Assembly: GCA_964654665.1 (NCBI GenBank)
Contig: CAZZKV010000001.1
Location: forward strand, 124,001 to 188,000
DNA from: CALCKU01 sp964654665
Lineage (GTDB): Bacteria; Pseudomonadota; Alphaproteobacteria; Caulobacterales; Maricaulaceae
DNA: 64,000 nucleotides
Direction of reading: 5' to 3'
Made by a program: the position numbers and the translations under genes. Of the stretch, positions 1 to 9,449 are shown piece by piece. How positions within the stretch are numbered: position 1 is the first letter of the stretch; every line of letters starts with the position of its first letter. The notes beneath the pieces are model-generated. The model had not been told where the DNA came from, ran no database searches, and saw nothing but the letters and a program-made list of their open reading frames with translations.

Positions 1-2
1 CT

Positions 3-563
3 ACCTTAGAGATATTGGCCGGTATTCCTTCGATTGTATATGGCCTCATTGGTGTGGCTTATGTCAGTCTTTGGGTTGCTCAGGGTTTTGAATTGCAAAC
101 AGGCCGGGTTATTTTAACGGCGGGTTTGTTACTGGCGGTTATGATTTTGCCGACGATTATTACCCTGACAGAAGATGCGATTTCAAGTGTACCGCGCCAA
201 TATCGTGAAAATGCGGCATCGTTAGGTCTTTACCATTATGAAATCATCCGTGAGGTGATACTGCCGCTTTGCAAGGCTGATATTGCTGGCGCGGCATTGC
301 TTGCGCTTGGCCGGGCCTTGGGCGAAACCATGGCCGTTATGCTTGTTATAGGGTCGCTCGACCGATTGCCTTCACCGCTATATAACCTCCTGTCCTCTGG
401 CCAGACAATTACATCAAAGCTTGGGCGAGAAATTGCCGAGAGTGCTTTTGGGTCCATTCATTTCAGTGTGTTAGTGTTTATGAGCCTGATTTTGGTGAGC
501 TTTACTCTTATACTGACGGCCATTTCACAACGCTTGTTTTCCCATGAGATACGCCGTGTTTAA
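3..563 (+). CDS. pstC: Phosphate ABC transporter permease PstC (3' part, cut by window start)
   Basis: Inner-membrane permease half of the PstSCAB high-affinity phosphate importer. The reading frame is open from the first complete codon (position 3), so the gene begins upstream and only about 186 residues are seen. Visible are hydrophobic membrane spans and the cytoplasmic EAA loop that docks the ATPase (ENAASLGLYHYEIIREVILP), followed by a GRALGETMAV segment typical of PstC/PstA. The end overlaps pstA by 20 bp, consistent with translational coupling. The pstS gene and promoter must lie outside the window. Identity rests on the motif and on the pstA and pstB genes that follow. Confidence 0.93.
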   Translation, partial: TLEILAGIPSIVYGLIGVAYVSLWVAQGFELQTGRVILTAGLLLAVMILPTIITLTEDAISSVPRQYRENAASLGLYHYEIIREVILPLCKADIAGAALLALGRALGETMAVMLVIGSLDRLPSPLYNLLSSGQTITSKLGREIAESAFGSIHFSVLVFMSLILVSFTLILTAISQRLFSHEIRRV

Positions 564-1407
564 CCGTAATATTTATAATAAGGTTTTTGCAGGGGCTTTG
601 CGCGGCGCTCTTTGTGTAAGTCTCGGTATTTTATTTTTCCTTATAGGGTCCATACTCTGGCAAGGGGGACAGGTGATGTCTTTTGACTTCCTTTTGTCTA
701 CGGCTAAGGATTTTGGGGCCGCTGGCGGCATTCGTTACCAGCTTATTGGGTCTCTTATATTGATAATTATGGCGGCCTTAATTGTGGTGCCACTGGCTTT
801 GGGTACAGCACTTTACCGCAGCGAATATGCGAAAAACGGAAAAAGAGCCAAAGCGATTGATCTGGCAATTTTTAGCCTCAATGGCGTTCCGTCCATCACT
901 TACGGTTTATTTGGATTGATTCTGTTTGTGAATATTTTAGGCTTTGGAATATCTTGGTTTGTCGGGGCGCTTATTCTGGCTATTATGATCCTGCCAACGA
1001 CCAGTGTATCTACGTATCAGGCGATGCGGGCAATTCCTGATATTTACCGCGAAAACGCATTGGGGCTTGGATTATCAAAATCCTCAGTCATTCGTAGAGT
1101 CATTTTGCCGCAAAGTTGGCATGGGCTTGTAACAGGTTTATTGATTGGACTGGCACGAGCCATTGGCGAGACAGCGCCTATCATGTTTGTGGCGACGGCT
1201 TTTACAGGCGTAACGTGGCCGCGGACGATTTATGAACCTGTTTCGACCTTACCGACACATATTCTGGCGCTCTCACAGCAAGCGACCAACCCTGATGCAC
1301 TGCGAAATGCTTGGGGGGCAAGCCTAACGCTTATGTTACTTGTAATCTTATTGAGTTTACTGGCATTCATTACGCGTAAATATTTACAACCGCAAAGGCC
1401 TATCTAA
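544..1407 (+). CDS. pstA: Phosphate ABC transporter permease PstA
   Basis: Second membrane subunit of the phosphate importer, 287 residues, usual length for PstA. About six hydrophobic spans can be seen. The EAA docking loop (RENALGLGLSKSSVIRRVIL) is followed by GLARAIGETAPIMFVA, a typical PstA signature. The ATG lies inside the end of pstC, and the stop TAA shares its last A with the pstB start (TAATG), so pstC, pstA and pstB form one tightly coupled unit. PstA pairs with PstC to form the channel and sits on the PstB dimer. Confidence 0.95.
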   Translation: MRYAVFNRNIYNKVFAGALRGALCVSLGILFFLIGSILWQGGQVMSFDFLLSTAKDFGAAGGIRYQLIGSLILIIMAALIVVPLALGTALYRSEYAKNGKRAKAIDLAIFSLNGVPSITYGLFGLILFVNILGFGISWFVGALILAIMILPTTSVSTYQAMRAIPDIYRENALGLGLSKSSVIRRVILPQSWHGLVTGLLIGLARAIGETAPIMFVATAFTGVTWPRTIYEPVSTLPTHILALSQQATNPDALRNAWGASLTLMLLVILLSLLAFITRKYLQPQRPI

Positions 1408-2207
1408 TGTCTCAAACACATTTGAAACTTGTCGCAGATATGCCCAATGATGACACGTCTGTCAGGCTTAAAAACTTGCAAGTTCGGTTTGGCGACACAC
1501 GCATTATCAAAAATGTGACATTGGATATTCCGGCCAAAGGCGTGACGTGCCTTGTCGGCCCTTCCGGCAGCGGTAAATCGACAATATTACGAAGTTTAAA
1601 CCGTATTAATGATACGGTTGATGGCTGCGAAATGAGCGGGCAGGTGCAGATCAATGGACTGTGTTCTGAAACTGATTTTCCGGATGTCACACAATTGCGT
1701 GCAAAAATCGGAATGGTTTTTCAAAAACCATGTGTTTTTCCCTGTTCTATCAAAGATAATGTTCTCTTTGGTGTACGGGATAGAAAAATGAGTAAACTTG
1801 ACCGTATTGCGTTGGTGGAAGCGAGTTTAAAAGATGCCGCGCTTTGGAAAGAAGTTGAACATCGATTGGATAGTCCAGCCCACACATTGTCATTGGGGCA
1901 ACAACAGCGTTTGTGTATTGCAAGAAGTCTTGCCGTTAAACCTGATATCCTTTTATTGGATGAACCGACGGCTTCCGTAGACCCTGTTTCAGCCCGGGCA
2001 CTGGAAAATCTTATCGTGTCTCTTAAGGACAAATATACGATTATTATGGTAACTCATGATATTCGCCAAACTCGGCGTATCGCAGATCACGTTATATTTT
2101 TATGTGAAGGTGAGGTCATAGAAAACGGGTCTGTAGCCCATATGTTCTCAGAGACCGTCTTGCCAAAAACGCGGACCTATCTATCGGAAGAATTTTGCGA
2201 TTGTTAG
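1407..2207 (+). CDS. pstB: Phosphate ABC transporter ATP-binding protein PstB (divergent)
   Basis: ATPase that powers phosphate import through PstCA, 266 residues. Walker A is GPSGSGKST (residues 51-59), the Q-loop is GMVFQKP, Walker B is DILLLDEPTASVDP and the switch histidine is in MVTHD. The ABC signature reads LSLGQQQRLCIARSLA, so the first glycine of LSGGQ is replaced by leucine, and DEPTASVDP differs from the DEPCSALDP usual in PstB. It is therefore a divergent PstB, assigned mainly by the QQQRLCIAR block and operon position. No phoU or phoB follows: the next gene is on the other strand after about 35 bp. Confidence 0.9.
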   Translation: MSQTHLKLVADMPNDDTSVRLKNLQVRFGDTRIIKNVTLDIPAKGVTCLVGPSGSGKSTILRSLNRINDTVDGCEMSGQVQINGLCSETDFPDVTQLRAKIGMVFQKPCVFPCSIKDNVLFGVRDRKMSKLDRIALVEASLKDAALWKEVEHRLDSPAHTLSLGQQQRLCIARSLAVKPDILLLDEPTASVDPVSARALENLIVSLKDKYTIIMVTHDIRQTRRIADHVIFLCEGEVIENGSVAHMFSETVLPKTRTYLSEEFCDC

Positions 2208-2243
2208 CGAAAGACCACTCGTTATTCAGATTGCCAATAGATA

Positions 2244-3959
2244 TTAAGTAATTGAATCTCTTAAACCGAGTTTAAAGTCCATAATGCGATCTTCTACTTC
2301 GCTATTTGTTAAATCATCATGTAGTGACGATTTATCTGTCGTGGCGTTGTTTTGCATTTGTGGGTAAATATCCGGATTTTCAATGGGTGTTTTTACGGAC
2401 CGTCTTTGTTGAGTCATGGCTAAAGCTGATGCCGCATCACGATACCGGTTATCTAACTCTTCAATATTTTGTTTGGACCGTAAAAGTTGATCTTGTGCGC
2501 TATCGAGTTGATAGGTCTGGTTCTCAATAACTTTTTCAAGACGTTCACGTTCCAAATCTTGAGCCGTACGGGCTTTGCGTAATTGGGCAACATCTTGGGC
2601 TGCGCTTGAGACAATTTCGTCCTTGATTCGTATTTGTTTGGATAAATCTTCGATTTGTGCTTCGAGCGCAAAAATTCGATCATCACGCGTGATGATATTA
2701 AATTCATACTCGGTTTTAAAGGCTTTGATCTCTCCATGTACAGCCATAAGTTGGCTTTTCATTTCCGCGTTTTGTGTTTCCGCATTATGCAGGGCATGGC
2801 GTAAATCGGTAACTTCACGTTCTGAGGCATCTTTGATATTGCGTTGATCTTCGAAATCGACTTTGAGCGATTCAACCATTTTGGCAAAAGCAATTTTTTC
2901 ATTCATGGCATCTTCAGCTGCGCCCGATAAAGCCGTGATTTTCTGCCGAAGTATAGCATTTTCCCGGGCTTCGACATCATGATTGTTCTTCGTCCGTTCC
3001 CATTGCAGTTCTAACTCTGTAGCGCGGGTGGAAATTGACTTTAACTCTTCGTCGCGTTTGCGTAATTCGTTCGATGTTTGGGACAGGCGGGATTGCGTAT
3101 TTTCTAGCGTGGCCCGTACTTCGGAGAGGCGGCGTTCGCCCTCTTCATATTTGGTTTGCAGGACGGCTATTTTACCTTGGCTACTTTCAAACTCTTTAGC
3201 CAGTGTAAGGTTTCTGGCTTTTAGTCTGCGATTTTCAGGTTCCAAACGATTTAATTGTGAAAACCCAACTTCGGCTTCCTCGACGAAACCGAGTAAATTT
3301 TGTACTCGGGTTTGGGCTCGGCGATAAAGCGCTTCGCCGCTTTCTATGTCAGAGCTAATACGGGCAATATCGAGCCGGACTTCAGCCATTTCTGAGTTCG
3401 ACGGCGTATCATATGCCTGTGCGTGAGAATAATTAGAACCCGATACATCAATATGCGGAGCTGAGCGAGTGAGCCTCGCGGTCACTTCAGGCGGGGTAAA
3501 ACCTGCTAAATCATCGGCAACAAATTTAATGCCGCCAATACCGTTATCGGGTTTTGAGGATGATGTATGGCCTATATCTGACGATGTAGCGGCAACGGTT
3601 TCTGTGTTTGCGAGCTCTTCTTGTGTTATATGATCTTCGGATTTTATACGAGAATTTTCCAACAGATTGATTTCTGCACCTTTTTGAGACGGGTCTTCAT
3701 TGCGTACAAGATTTTTAACATCATCGGAAACCTCAGCCTCATAGCGCGCTAAATTAGCGGCGAGCCGGCGATCGATCTCGTCTAATGCGGCTGTATCAAA
3801 TGGTTTTTTATCATCTGCGATGGGATCCGTTGTTGTATGAGGATTTTTGGCCTCATCGGAACCTTTGTCTTGGGCAACGGATTTTGAAGTTTGGTTTTTA
3901 CCAGACTTTGATTTGTTTTTTTTAGGTTTATCGCCGCCTAGCCGCTTAAATAGTGACAT
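2244..3959 (-). CDS. Long coiled-coil protein with basic N-terminus, possible filament or scaffold
   Basis: Not a family I can name with confidence. The first methionine with a good ribosome binding site (AAAGG, about 7 nt upstream) is at 3959, giving 571 residues starting MSLFKRLGGDKPKKNKSKSG. In order: a very basic N-terminus (1-30), a disordered acidic/Ser-rich stretch (about 30-190), then a continuous heptad-rich coiled coil (about 195-520) rich in Glu, Gln, Arg and Leu, and a short tail ending MDFKLGLRDSIT. No signal peptide or membrane span, so cytoplasmic. The layout recalls bacterial intermediate-filament-like proteins such as crescentin or polar scaffold proteins, but this is inference from shape only. 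It converges with pstB and diverges from fabD. Confidence 0.8.
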   Translation of the reverse strand: MSLFKRLGGDKPKKNKSKSGKNQTSKSVAQDKGSDEAKNPHTTTDPIADDKKPFDTAALDEIDRRLAANLARYEAEVSDDVKNLVRNEDPSQKGAEINLLENSRIKSEDHITQEELANTETVAATSSDIGHTSSSKPDNGIGGIKFVADDLAGFTPPEVTARLTRSAPHIDVSGSNYSHAQAYDTPSNSEMAEVRLDIARISSDIESGEALYRRAQTRVQNLLGFVEEAEVGFSQLNRLEPENRRLKARNLTLAKEFESSQGKIAVLQTKYEEGERRLSEVRATLENTQSRLSQTSNELRKRDEELKSISTRATELELQWERTKNNHDVEARENAILRQKITALSGAAEDAMNEKIAFAKMVESLKVDFEDQRNIKDASEREVTDLRHALHNAETQNAEMKSQLMAVHGEIKAFKTEYEFNIITRDDRIFALEAQIEDLSKQIRIKDEIVSSAAQDVAQLRKARTAQDLERERLEKVIENQTYQLDSAQDQLLRSKQNIEELDNRYRDAASALAMTQQRRSVKTPIENPDIYPQMQNNATTDKSSLHDDLTNSEVEDRIMDFKLGLRDSIT

Positions 3960-4103
3960 ATTTTTGCCTTTTTCATCCCATTCCGCGCAGTTAACTAATC
4001 TAAAGATATAGTTAATAAAATCTTTAGGCAGCATAGATTAAATGCTTAAAGAGTTGACGTTTTCTCCCAATTTGACCATCACACCCGAAACAAAGAGGAT
4101 TAT

Positions 4104-5051
4104 ATGGGACTTGCGTTTACTTTTCCGGGTCAAGGAAGCCAGTTTATTGGGATGGGGCAGGCCTTGGCCGAATCATTTCCGTCTGCACGGGCAGTTTTTG
4201 AAGAGGTCAATGATGCGTTGTCACAAGATTTATCAAAACTTATGTGGCATGGGCAACAGGAAGAGTTGACGTTAACGGCGAATACACAGCCGGCTTTAAT
4301 GGCCTGTTCTCTAGCGGCTATCGCTGCGCTTAAAGATGATTTCGATATCGATATAACACTTGCCGATTATCTGGCGGGGCATTCTTTAGGTGAATATTCC
4401 GCATTATGTGCTGCGGGCGCTATTTCATTGTCTGATACGGCTAGATTATTACGTATTCGCGGGAATGCGATGCAGGCGGCCGTACCTGTCGGTACAGGGG
4501 CTATGGCCGCTCTATTAGGGGCGTCGATTGACGTGGCAGAAGCCGCGGCTTTAACGGGTCGTCAGCACGGTATTTGCCAGATTGCTAATGACAATGCCAT
4601 CGGCCAGATTGTCTTGTCGGGTGAAAAAGCGGCGGTGAACGTTGCATGTGACGCTGCACGGGAACTGGGTGTAAAAAAGGCTGTGATTTTACCCGTATCA
4701 GCGCCTTTTCATTGCGATATGATGACACCTGCTGCCACGGCAATGCGTGATGCTTTGGCTGATACGGCGGTTCAGGCCCCCATGGTTCCTGTTGTGAATA
4801 ATGTAACCGCGCGACCCGTAGTCGATCCTGAACTCATTCGGGATGATTTAGTTACGCAAGTGACGGGGCGGGTACGATGGCGCGAGTCCATATTATGGAT
4901 GGCAGGCGAGGGCGGCGTTACTCATATGGAGGAACCGGGGTGCGGTAAAGTCCTGACGGTTATGCGCCGCCGTATTGTCAAAGACATAAAAGGCGGAACG
5001 CTTGACACACCGGAAAAGCTTGGTGCTTTTGCCGAAGGTTTAAAGGGATAG
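4104..5051 (+). CDS. fabD: Malonyl-CoA:ACP transacylase FabD
   Basis: Transfers malonyl from CoA to acyl carrier protein to feed fatty-acid elongation in the cytoplasm. 315 residues, the normal length. The nucleophile motif GHSLGEYSA places the active serine at residue 94; the partner histidine is H203 in VSAPFHCDMM, and R119 in LLRIRGNAM is the carboxylate-binding arginine. The N-terminus AFTFPGQGSQFIGMG is typical. The ATG at 4104 follows an AGAGGA site. First gene of the fatty-acid cluster, with fabG starting 4 bp after its stop. Confidence 0.97.
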   Translation: MGLAFTFPGQGSQFIGMGQALAESFPSARAVFEEVNDALSQDLSKLMWHGQQEELTLTANTQPALMACSLAAIAALKDDFDIDITLADYLAGHSLGEYSALCAAGAISLSDTARLLRIRGNAMQAAVPVGTGAMAALLGASIDVAEAAALTGRQHGICQIANDNAIGQIVLSGEKAAVNVACDAARELGVKKAVILPVSAPFHCDMMTPAATAMRDALADTAVQAPMVPVVNNVTARPVVDPELIRDDLVTQVTGRVRWRESILWMAGEGGVTHMEEPGCGKVLTVMRRRIVKDIKGGTLDTPEKLGAFAEGLKG

Positions 5052-5055
5052 GAAT

Positions 5056-5796
5056 ATGTTTAATCTGGACGGAAAATTTGCGTTGGTTACAGGGGCTACA
5101 GGCGGATTAGGCGGTGAAATTGCTCGAATGTTGCATGCTCAAGGGGCCCATGTGGCACTATCGGGTACACGGGCCGAAAAACTTGAAACCTTGGCGGCTG
5201 ACCTTGGGGCGCGCTGCGCTGTTGTTCCTTGTAACCTCTCTGATGGTGAGGCGGTTAATGCCTTGCCTAAACAGGCTGCCGAAGCCTTGGGCGGGACTAT
5301 TGATATTTTAATTGCCAATGCAGGTATCACACGTGATGGTTTATTAATGCGTATGAAACAAGAGGATTGGGATCTTGTGCAAAAAGTAAACCTAGAAGCT
5401 TATTTTAGGCTGGCTAAGGCCTGCCTACGCAATATGATGAAGGCCCGGTTTGGCCGTATCATTGGGATAACCTCAGTTGTTGGCGTTACAGGTAATCCGG
5501 GGCAAACGAATTATGCCGCGTCTAAGGCCGGTATGATCGGGTTTTCCAAATCATTGGCTCAAGAAGTTGCCTCGCGCGGCGTCACTGTTAATTGTATTGC
5601 TCCCGGTTTTATAGCCTCACCAATGACAGATGCGCTTAATGACGGGCAAAAAGAGGCTATTCTCACAAAAATACCGGCGGGTGCATTAGGTAATGGGGCC
5701 GATATTGCCGCGGCTGCACTTTATCTGGCGAGTCATGAAGCGGGGTATGTCACGGGACAAACGCTGCACGTAAATGGCGGCATGGCAATGATTTAG
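5056..5796 (+). CDS. fabG: 3-oxoacyl-ACP reductase FabG
   Basis: NADPH-dependent reduction of beta-ketoacyl-ACP in fatty-acid elongation; short-chain dehydrogenase fold, 246 residues. Cofactor-binding TGATGGLG (residues 12-19), the NAG motif at 88-90, and the catalytic Ser140, Tyr153 and Lys157 (NYAASKAGM) are all present, as is the C-terminal TGQTLHVNGGMAMI common to FabG. It starts 4 bp after fabD, with GGATAGGA just upstream, and is followed by a 172 bp gap before acpP, which probably carries a separate acpP promoter. Confidence 0.97.
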   Translation: MFNLDGKFALVTGATGGLGGEIARMLHAQGAHVALSGTRAEKLETLAADLGARCAVVPCNLSDGEAVNALPKQAAEALGGTIDILIANAGITRDGLLMRMKQEDWDLVQKVNLEAYFRLAKACLRNMMKARFGRIIGITSVVGVTGNPGQTNYAASKAGMIGFSKSLAQEVASRGVTVNCIAPGFIASPMTDALNDGQKEAILTKIPAGALGNGADIAAAALYLASHEAGYVTGQTLHVNGGMAMI

Positions 5797-5968
5797 CCTT
5801 TTGTATTGGGTTTTTATACAAAAAAAGACTAAGCTAAAACCCTAGTCAGAGGATTTTTTGTGTGTTAGGCACCGCGCGACGTTGGGGAGGGGTTGTTTTT
5901 TATAGACTTCTCCCTAGATTTGAGACTGACTAACCGCCGATGTTTCGGCTTTGAATTAAGGAAACCCT

Positions 5969-6205
5969 ATGTCTGATGTATTGACCCGTGTAACAAAAAT
6001 GGTCGTAGAACACCTTGACGTGGATGAAGATAAAGTAACTGAAAAAGCTCACTTCATCGATGATTTAGGTGCAGATAGCCTCGATAATGTCGAATTAGTC
6101 ATGGCGTTTGAAGAAGAATTTGATATTGAAATACCAGATGATGCAGCCGAGCATATTCAAACCGTTGGCGATGCTGTAAAATATATCTCTGAAAAAGCAG
6201 CCTAA
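5969..6205 (+). CDS. acpP: Acyl carrier protein AcpP
   Basis: Small acidic carrier (78 residues) that holds growing acyl chains on a phosphopantetheine arm. The attachment site is Ser37 in the universal motif GADSLDNVELVMAFEEEF. A strong site (AAGGAAACCCT) precedes the ATG. It lies between fabG and fabF as in most alphaproteobacteria. The 172 bp upstream gap suggests its own promoter, in keeping with the high abundance of ACP. Confidence 0.98.
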   Translation: MSDVLTRVTKMVVEHLDVDEDKVTEKAHFIDDLGADSLDNVELVMAFEEEFDIEIPDDAAEHIQTVGDAVKYISEKAA

Positions 6206-6224
6206 TTAAAAGGATAATTTTGAC

Positions 6225-7520
6225 ATGCGGCGGGTAGTTGTTACAGGCCTAGGGCTCGTTTCTCCCGTCGGATGCGGAGTTGACTCTGCATGGTCAAATA
6301 TTCTTGCCGGTCGATCCGGTGCAAAAAAAATAGATCATTTTGACGTCAGCGATCTGGGGTGCCAGGTCGCTGCGATTGTTCCCCGGATTGATGGCCGCGG
6401 CGGCGGCACAGCTGATATGGCGGGTGTTTTTGATCCTGATAGCGTGATGAGTGCACGCGATAGAAAACGCATTGATGATTTTATACTTTATTCTATAGCG
6501 GCTTCGGACGAGGCCCTGAAAGATGCGGGCTGGGCTCCGAGCGCAGAGGATATTGAGGCCCAAGAGCGTACAGGCGTTTTATTTGGCTCAGGTATTGGCG
6601 GCTTGCAAACAACATATGATGCGTCAATTACGTTGCACGAGCGGGGTCCACGGCGTCTCTCGCCTTTTGTCATTCCGGCGATGTTAATTAATCTTGCCTC
6701 AGGCCAAATTTCGATCCGGAACGGGTTTAAAGGTCCAAACCATAGTGTTGTTACGGCGTGCGCGACTGGTGCTCATGCGATTGGTGATGCGGCACGCCTT
6801 ATTATGCACGGGGATGCGGATGTCATGGTAGCAGGCGGCGGGGAGGCGGCGATTAACCGGTTAGGCGTCGCCAGTTTTGTGGCCTGCCGGGCTATGACTA
6901 CGGGATTTAATGATCGCCCTGAACAGGCGTCTCGACCTTATGATAAGGACCGCGACGGGTTTTTAATGGGCGAGGGTGCTGGCGCCGTTGTTTTGGAAGA
7001 ATATGAACATGCCAAAGCGCGCGGCGCAAAAATTTATGCAGAATTTAAAGGCTATGGCCTTTCGGGTGATGCTTACCATATTACAAGCCCGTCGCCTGAA
7101 GGTGATGGTGGATATCGGGCTATGAAAGCGGCTGTGCGTAATTCTGGCCTTGATGTTTCTGATATTGGATATGTCAATGCCCATGGGACGTCCACGCCGA
7201 TGGGCGATGAAATTGAAGTCAAAGCTGTTGAACGTTTGTTTGGAAAACATGCGGATAATTTACATATGTCATCGACGAAATCGTCGACAGGACATTTATT
7301 GGGTGCAGCAGGCGCTATTGAAGCCATTTTTTCTATCTTAGCTGTGCGAGATGGCATGGTACCGCCGACATTGAATTTGGAAAACCCGTCTCTTGAAACC
7401 CCGATAGATTTAGTGCCGCTTAAAGCTAAAGCGGTGAAATTGACGGCGGCTATGTCTAACAGCTTTGGCTTTGGGGGCACCAACGCAGCTGTAATTTTTG
7501 CCAAAGCTCCTGATGTCTAA
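6225..7520 (+). CDS. fabF: 3-oxoacyl-ACP synthase II FabF
   Basis: Condensing enzyme (KAS II) that elongates acyl-ACP with malonyl-ACP. 431 residues, slightly longer than the E. coli enzyme. The Cys-His-His triad is visible: C179 in VVTACATGAH, H320 in NAHGTSTPMGD and H357 in SSTGHLLGAAGA, plus the closing NSFGFGGTNAA. An insert of roughly 15 residues rich in Gly (VPRIDGRGGGTAD) near residue 55 is typical of many alphaproteobacterial FabF proteins. It starts 19 bp after acpP, and mltG begins inside its last codons. Confidence 0.97.
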   Translation: MRRVVVTGLGLVSPVGCGVDSAWSNILAGRSGAKKIDHFDVSDLGCQVAAIVPRIDGRGGGTADMAGVFDPDSVMSARDRKRIDDFILYSIAASDEALKDAGWAPSAEDIEAQERTGVLFGSGIGGLQTTYDASITLHERGPRRLSPFVIPAMLINLASGQISIRNGFKGPNHSVVTACATGAHAIGDAARLIMHGDADVMVAGGGEAAINRLGVASFVACRAMTTGFNDRPEQASRPYDKDRDGFLMGEGAGAVVLEEYEHAKARGAKIYAEFKGYGLSGDAYHITSPSPEGDGGYRAMKAAVRNSGLDVSDIGYVNAHGTSTPMGDEIEVKAVERLFGKHADNLHMSSTKSSTGHLLGAAGAIEAIFSILAVRDGMVPPTLNLENPSLETPIDLVPLKAKAVKLTAAMSNSFGFGGTNAAVIFAKAPDV

Positions 7521-8583
7521 CACGCTACAAGAAGACGCTGAGACGGCTGCGCGATCGCAGGAAAAATTACCGAAAAAAACTCTAGCCCTTATTGCGTTAG
7601 CCGCTTTGATAACCTTAGGCATAGGTGTTATCATCGCTATTTATGCCGCTGTGAATTACCAATATGAGCGCGCGCCTAATGGGGTCTCTAGTGAAACCGT
7701 TTTCACGGTTCCGCGTGGATCTGGGTTATCATCTATAGCTGAAAAATTGGAAAAAGCCGAGCTAATAGAGAGTGCTTTTATTTTTAAGCTTGTAACAAAA
7801 TTGCGCGGCAATGAAGGGCGATTTAAGGCTGGGGAATTTCTTATTTCCTCTCCGTCTAGTATGTCTAAAATTTATGATACTTTATCTGAAGGTAAAGCCA
7901 TACTTTATCCTTTCACGGTTCCTGAAGGGCGAACAAGTGCGCAGATTATGCGGGATATGGCGCGCATAGAGACTTTGGTCGATGATAATCCGGCGATACC
8001 GCCTGAAGGATCCTTATTACCGGAAACTTATATGACACCCCGAGGGATGAGCCGAACCGATTTGATTGCAAATATGCAGCACGCTCAGACGGCACTCATA
8101 GATAAACTCTGGGAAACGCGCCAAGAGGGTTTGCCAATTAAAACAAAGCACGAGGCAATCATTTTGGCTTCTGTTGTTGAAAAAGAGACGGGTATTGGCG
8201 CAGAGCGCGATAAGGTCGCCGGTGTGTTTATAAATAGATTGAATAAAGGGATGCGTCTTGAGTCCGATCCAACCATTATTTACGGTGTTTCAAAGGGAGA
8301 GGTTTTACGAAATCGGTCAGGGAAACGCCGTGGTTTGCGCCGTTCTGAAATTGACCGAAAAACAGATTGGAATACCTATCAAATTGATGGCTTGCCTAAA
8401 ACGCCGATCTGTAATCCAGGGAAAGATGCAATTGCGGCAGTTTTAAATCCGGCAAAAACCGATGCGATCTTTTTTGTCGCCGATGGTACAGGTGGTCATG
8501 TCTTTGCCCGTACATTACGCGAGCATAATAATAATGTTCGCAAATGGCGAAAAATTGAGCGCGCTATGCGAGCAAAACAGTGA
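7513..8583 (+). CDS. mltG: Endolytic peptidoglycan transglycosylase MltG
   Basis: Inner-membrane enzyme that cuts nascent glycan strands and so sets glycan length. I chose the ATG at 7513 (356 residues); a TTG at 7498 in the same frame is less likely. A single membrane span lies at about 24-46, the LysM-like region follows, and the YceG catalytic domain carries the glutamate E223 in SVVEKETGIGAERDKVAGVF, then RLESDPTIIYG and YQIDGLPKTPICNPG, all hallmarks of the family. It overlaps fabF by 8 bp and yicC by 4 bp. This fabF-mltG-yicC order is standard in alphaproteobacteria. Confidence 0.96.
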   Translation: MSNTLQEDAETAARSQEKLPKKTLALIALAALITLGIGVIIAIYAAVNYQYERAPNGVSSETVFTVPRGSGLSSIAEKLEKAELIESAFIFKLVTKLRGNEGRFKAGEFLISSPSSMSKIYDTLSEGKAILYPFTVPEGRTSAQIMRDMARIETLVDDNPAIPPEGSLLPETYMTPRGMSRTDLIANMQHAQTALIDKLWETRQEGLPIKTKHEAIILASVVEKETGIGAERDKVAGVFINRLNKGMRLESDPTIIYGVSKGEVLRNRSGKRRGLRRSEIDRKTDWNTYQIDGLPKTPICNPGKDAIAAVLNPAKTDAIFFVADGTGGHVFARTLREHNNNVRKWRKIERAMRAKQ

Positions 8584-9449
8584 GCCAGCTTTCAGGCATG
8601 ACAGGGTTTGCGCGAGTTGGCGGGGAATATGATAATTGCCATTGGACATGGGAACTGCGTAGCGTCAATGGTAAGACACTCGATATACGATTGCGTTTAC
8701 CGCATGATTTAACGGCAATCGAAATGTCTGCTCGGAAATTAGTCAGTGCAAATTTTGCGCGGGGTAATATTCAGCTTGGTTTGACGCTGCAAAGCGCAGA
8801 CGATGATATGCAGTATGAGGTCAATGAAATTCTACTCAACCGGCTGAAAGCTGAAGTGTCTGAACCGTTAGATGCCACGACCGTTGCGACATTATTGACG
8901 GTAGACGGTGTTGTTACCAAGCAGCCTGTTGGGCGAAACATAACGGAGCAAACAGAGCTTCGAGCTGCGATATTGGCCAGTCTTGAAAAGGCGGTTAATG
9001 CGCTGAAAATAGCCCGGGATGCTGAAGGTAAAGCGCTTGAATCATTTTTGAATAATGCTTTGAGCGATATCGAAACATTGACACATAAGGCAGAAGCTCT
9101 AGCCGCCTTACAGCCGGAACATATTCGGGCCCGCCTGTTGACCAAATTAGATGAGCTTATAGGCGGGGAAATTAGTGATGAGCGTTTGGCGCAAGAAGCC
9201 GCTTTATTGGCTATGAAAGCGGATGTATGCGAAGAAACGGATCGGTTGAAAGCCCATTGCAAACAAGCGCGCACCCATCTGGCGACGGGGTCTCCTATTG
9301 GCCGCAAGCTTGATTTTCTTGCCCAGGAATTTAACCGCGAAGCCAATACGCTCTGTTCAAAATCGGCTGATATTGAATTGACACAAACAGGGCTGGCCCT
9401 GAAAACGGCTATTGAGCAATTTCGGGAGCAAGCCGCCAATGTCGAGTGA
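8580..9449 (+). CDS. yicC: YicC family endoribonuclease
   Basis: Member of the YicC/YloC family; E. coli YicC is reported as an endoribonuclease that acts on the small RNA RyhB. 289 residues, normal length. The family N-terminus LSGMTGFARV and the C-terminal run KLDFLAQEFNREANTLCSKS (the most conserved block) are present. It starts with GTG in a GTGA overlap with the mltG stop, so it is translationally coupled. It acts in the cytoplasm; its target in this organism is unknown. Confidence 0.93.
   Translation: MSQLSGMTGFARVGGEYDNCHWTWELRSVNGKTLDIRLRLPHDLTAIEMSARKLVSANFARGNIQLGLTLQSADDDMQYEVNEILLNRLKAEVSEPLDATTVATLLTVDGVVTKQPVGRNITEQTELRAAILASLEKAVNALKIARDAEGKALESFLNNALSDIETLTHKAEALAALQPEHIRARLLTKLDELIGGEISDERLAQEAALLAMKADVCEETDRLKAHCKQARTHLATGSPIGRKLDFLAQEFNREANTLCSKSADIELTQTGLALKTAIEQFREQAANVE

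Noticed and set aside
5800..5822. TTTGTAT/ATACAAA hairpin after fabG as a terminator
   Set aside because: AT-only stem and followed by A, not T, on the coding strand.
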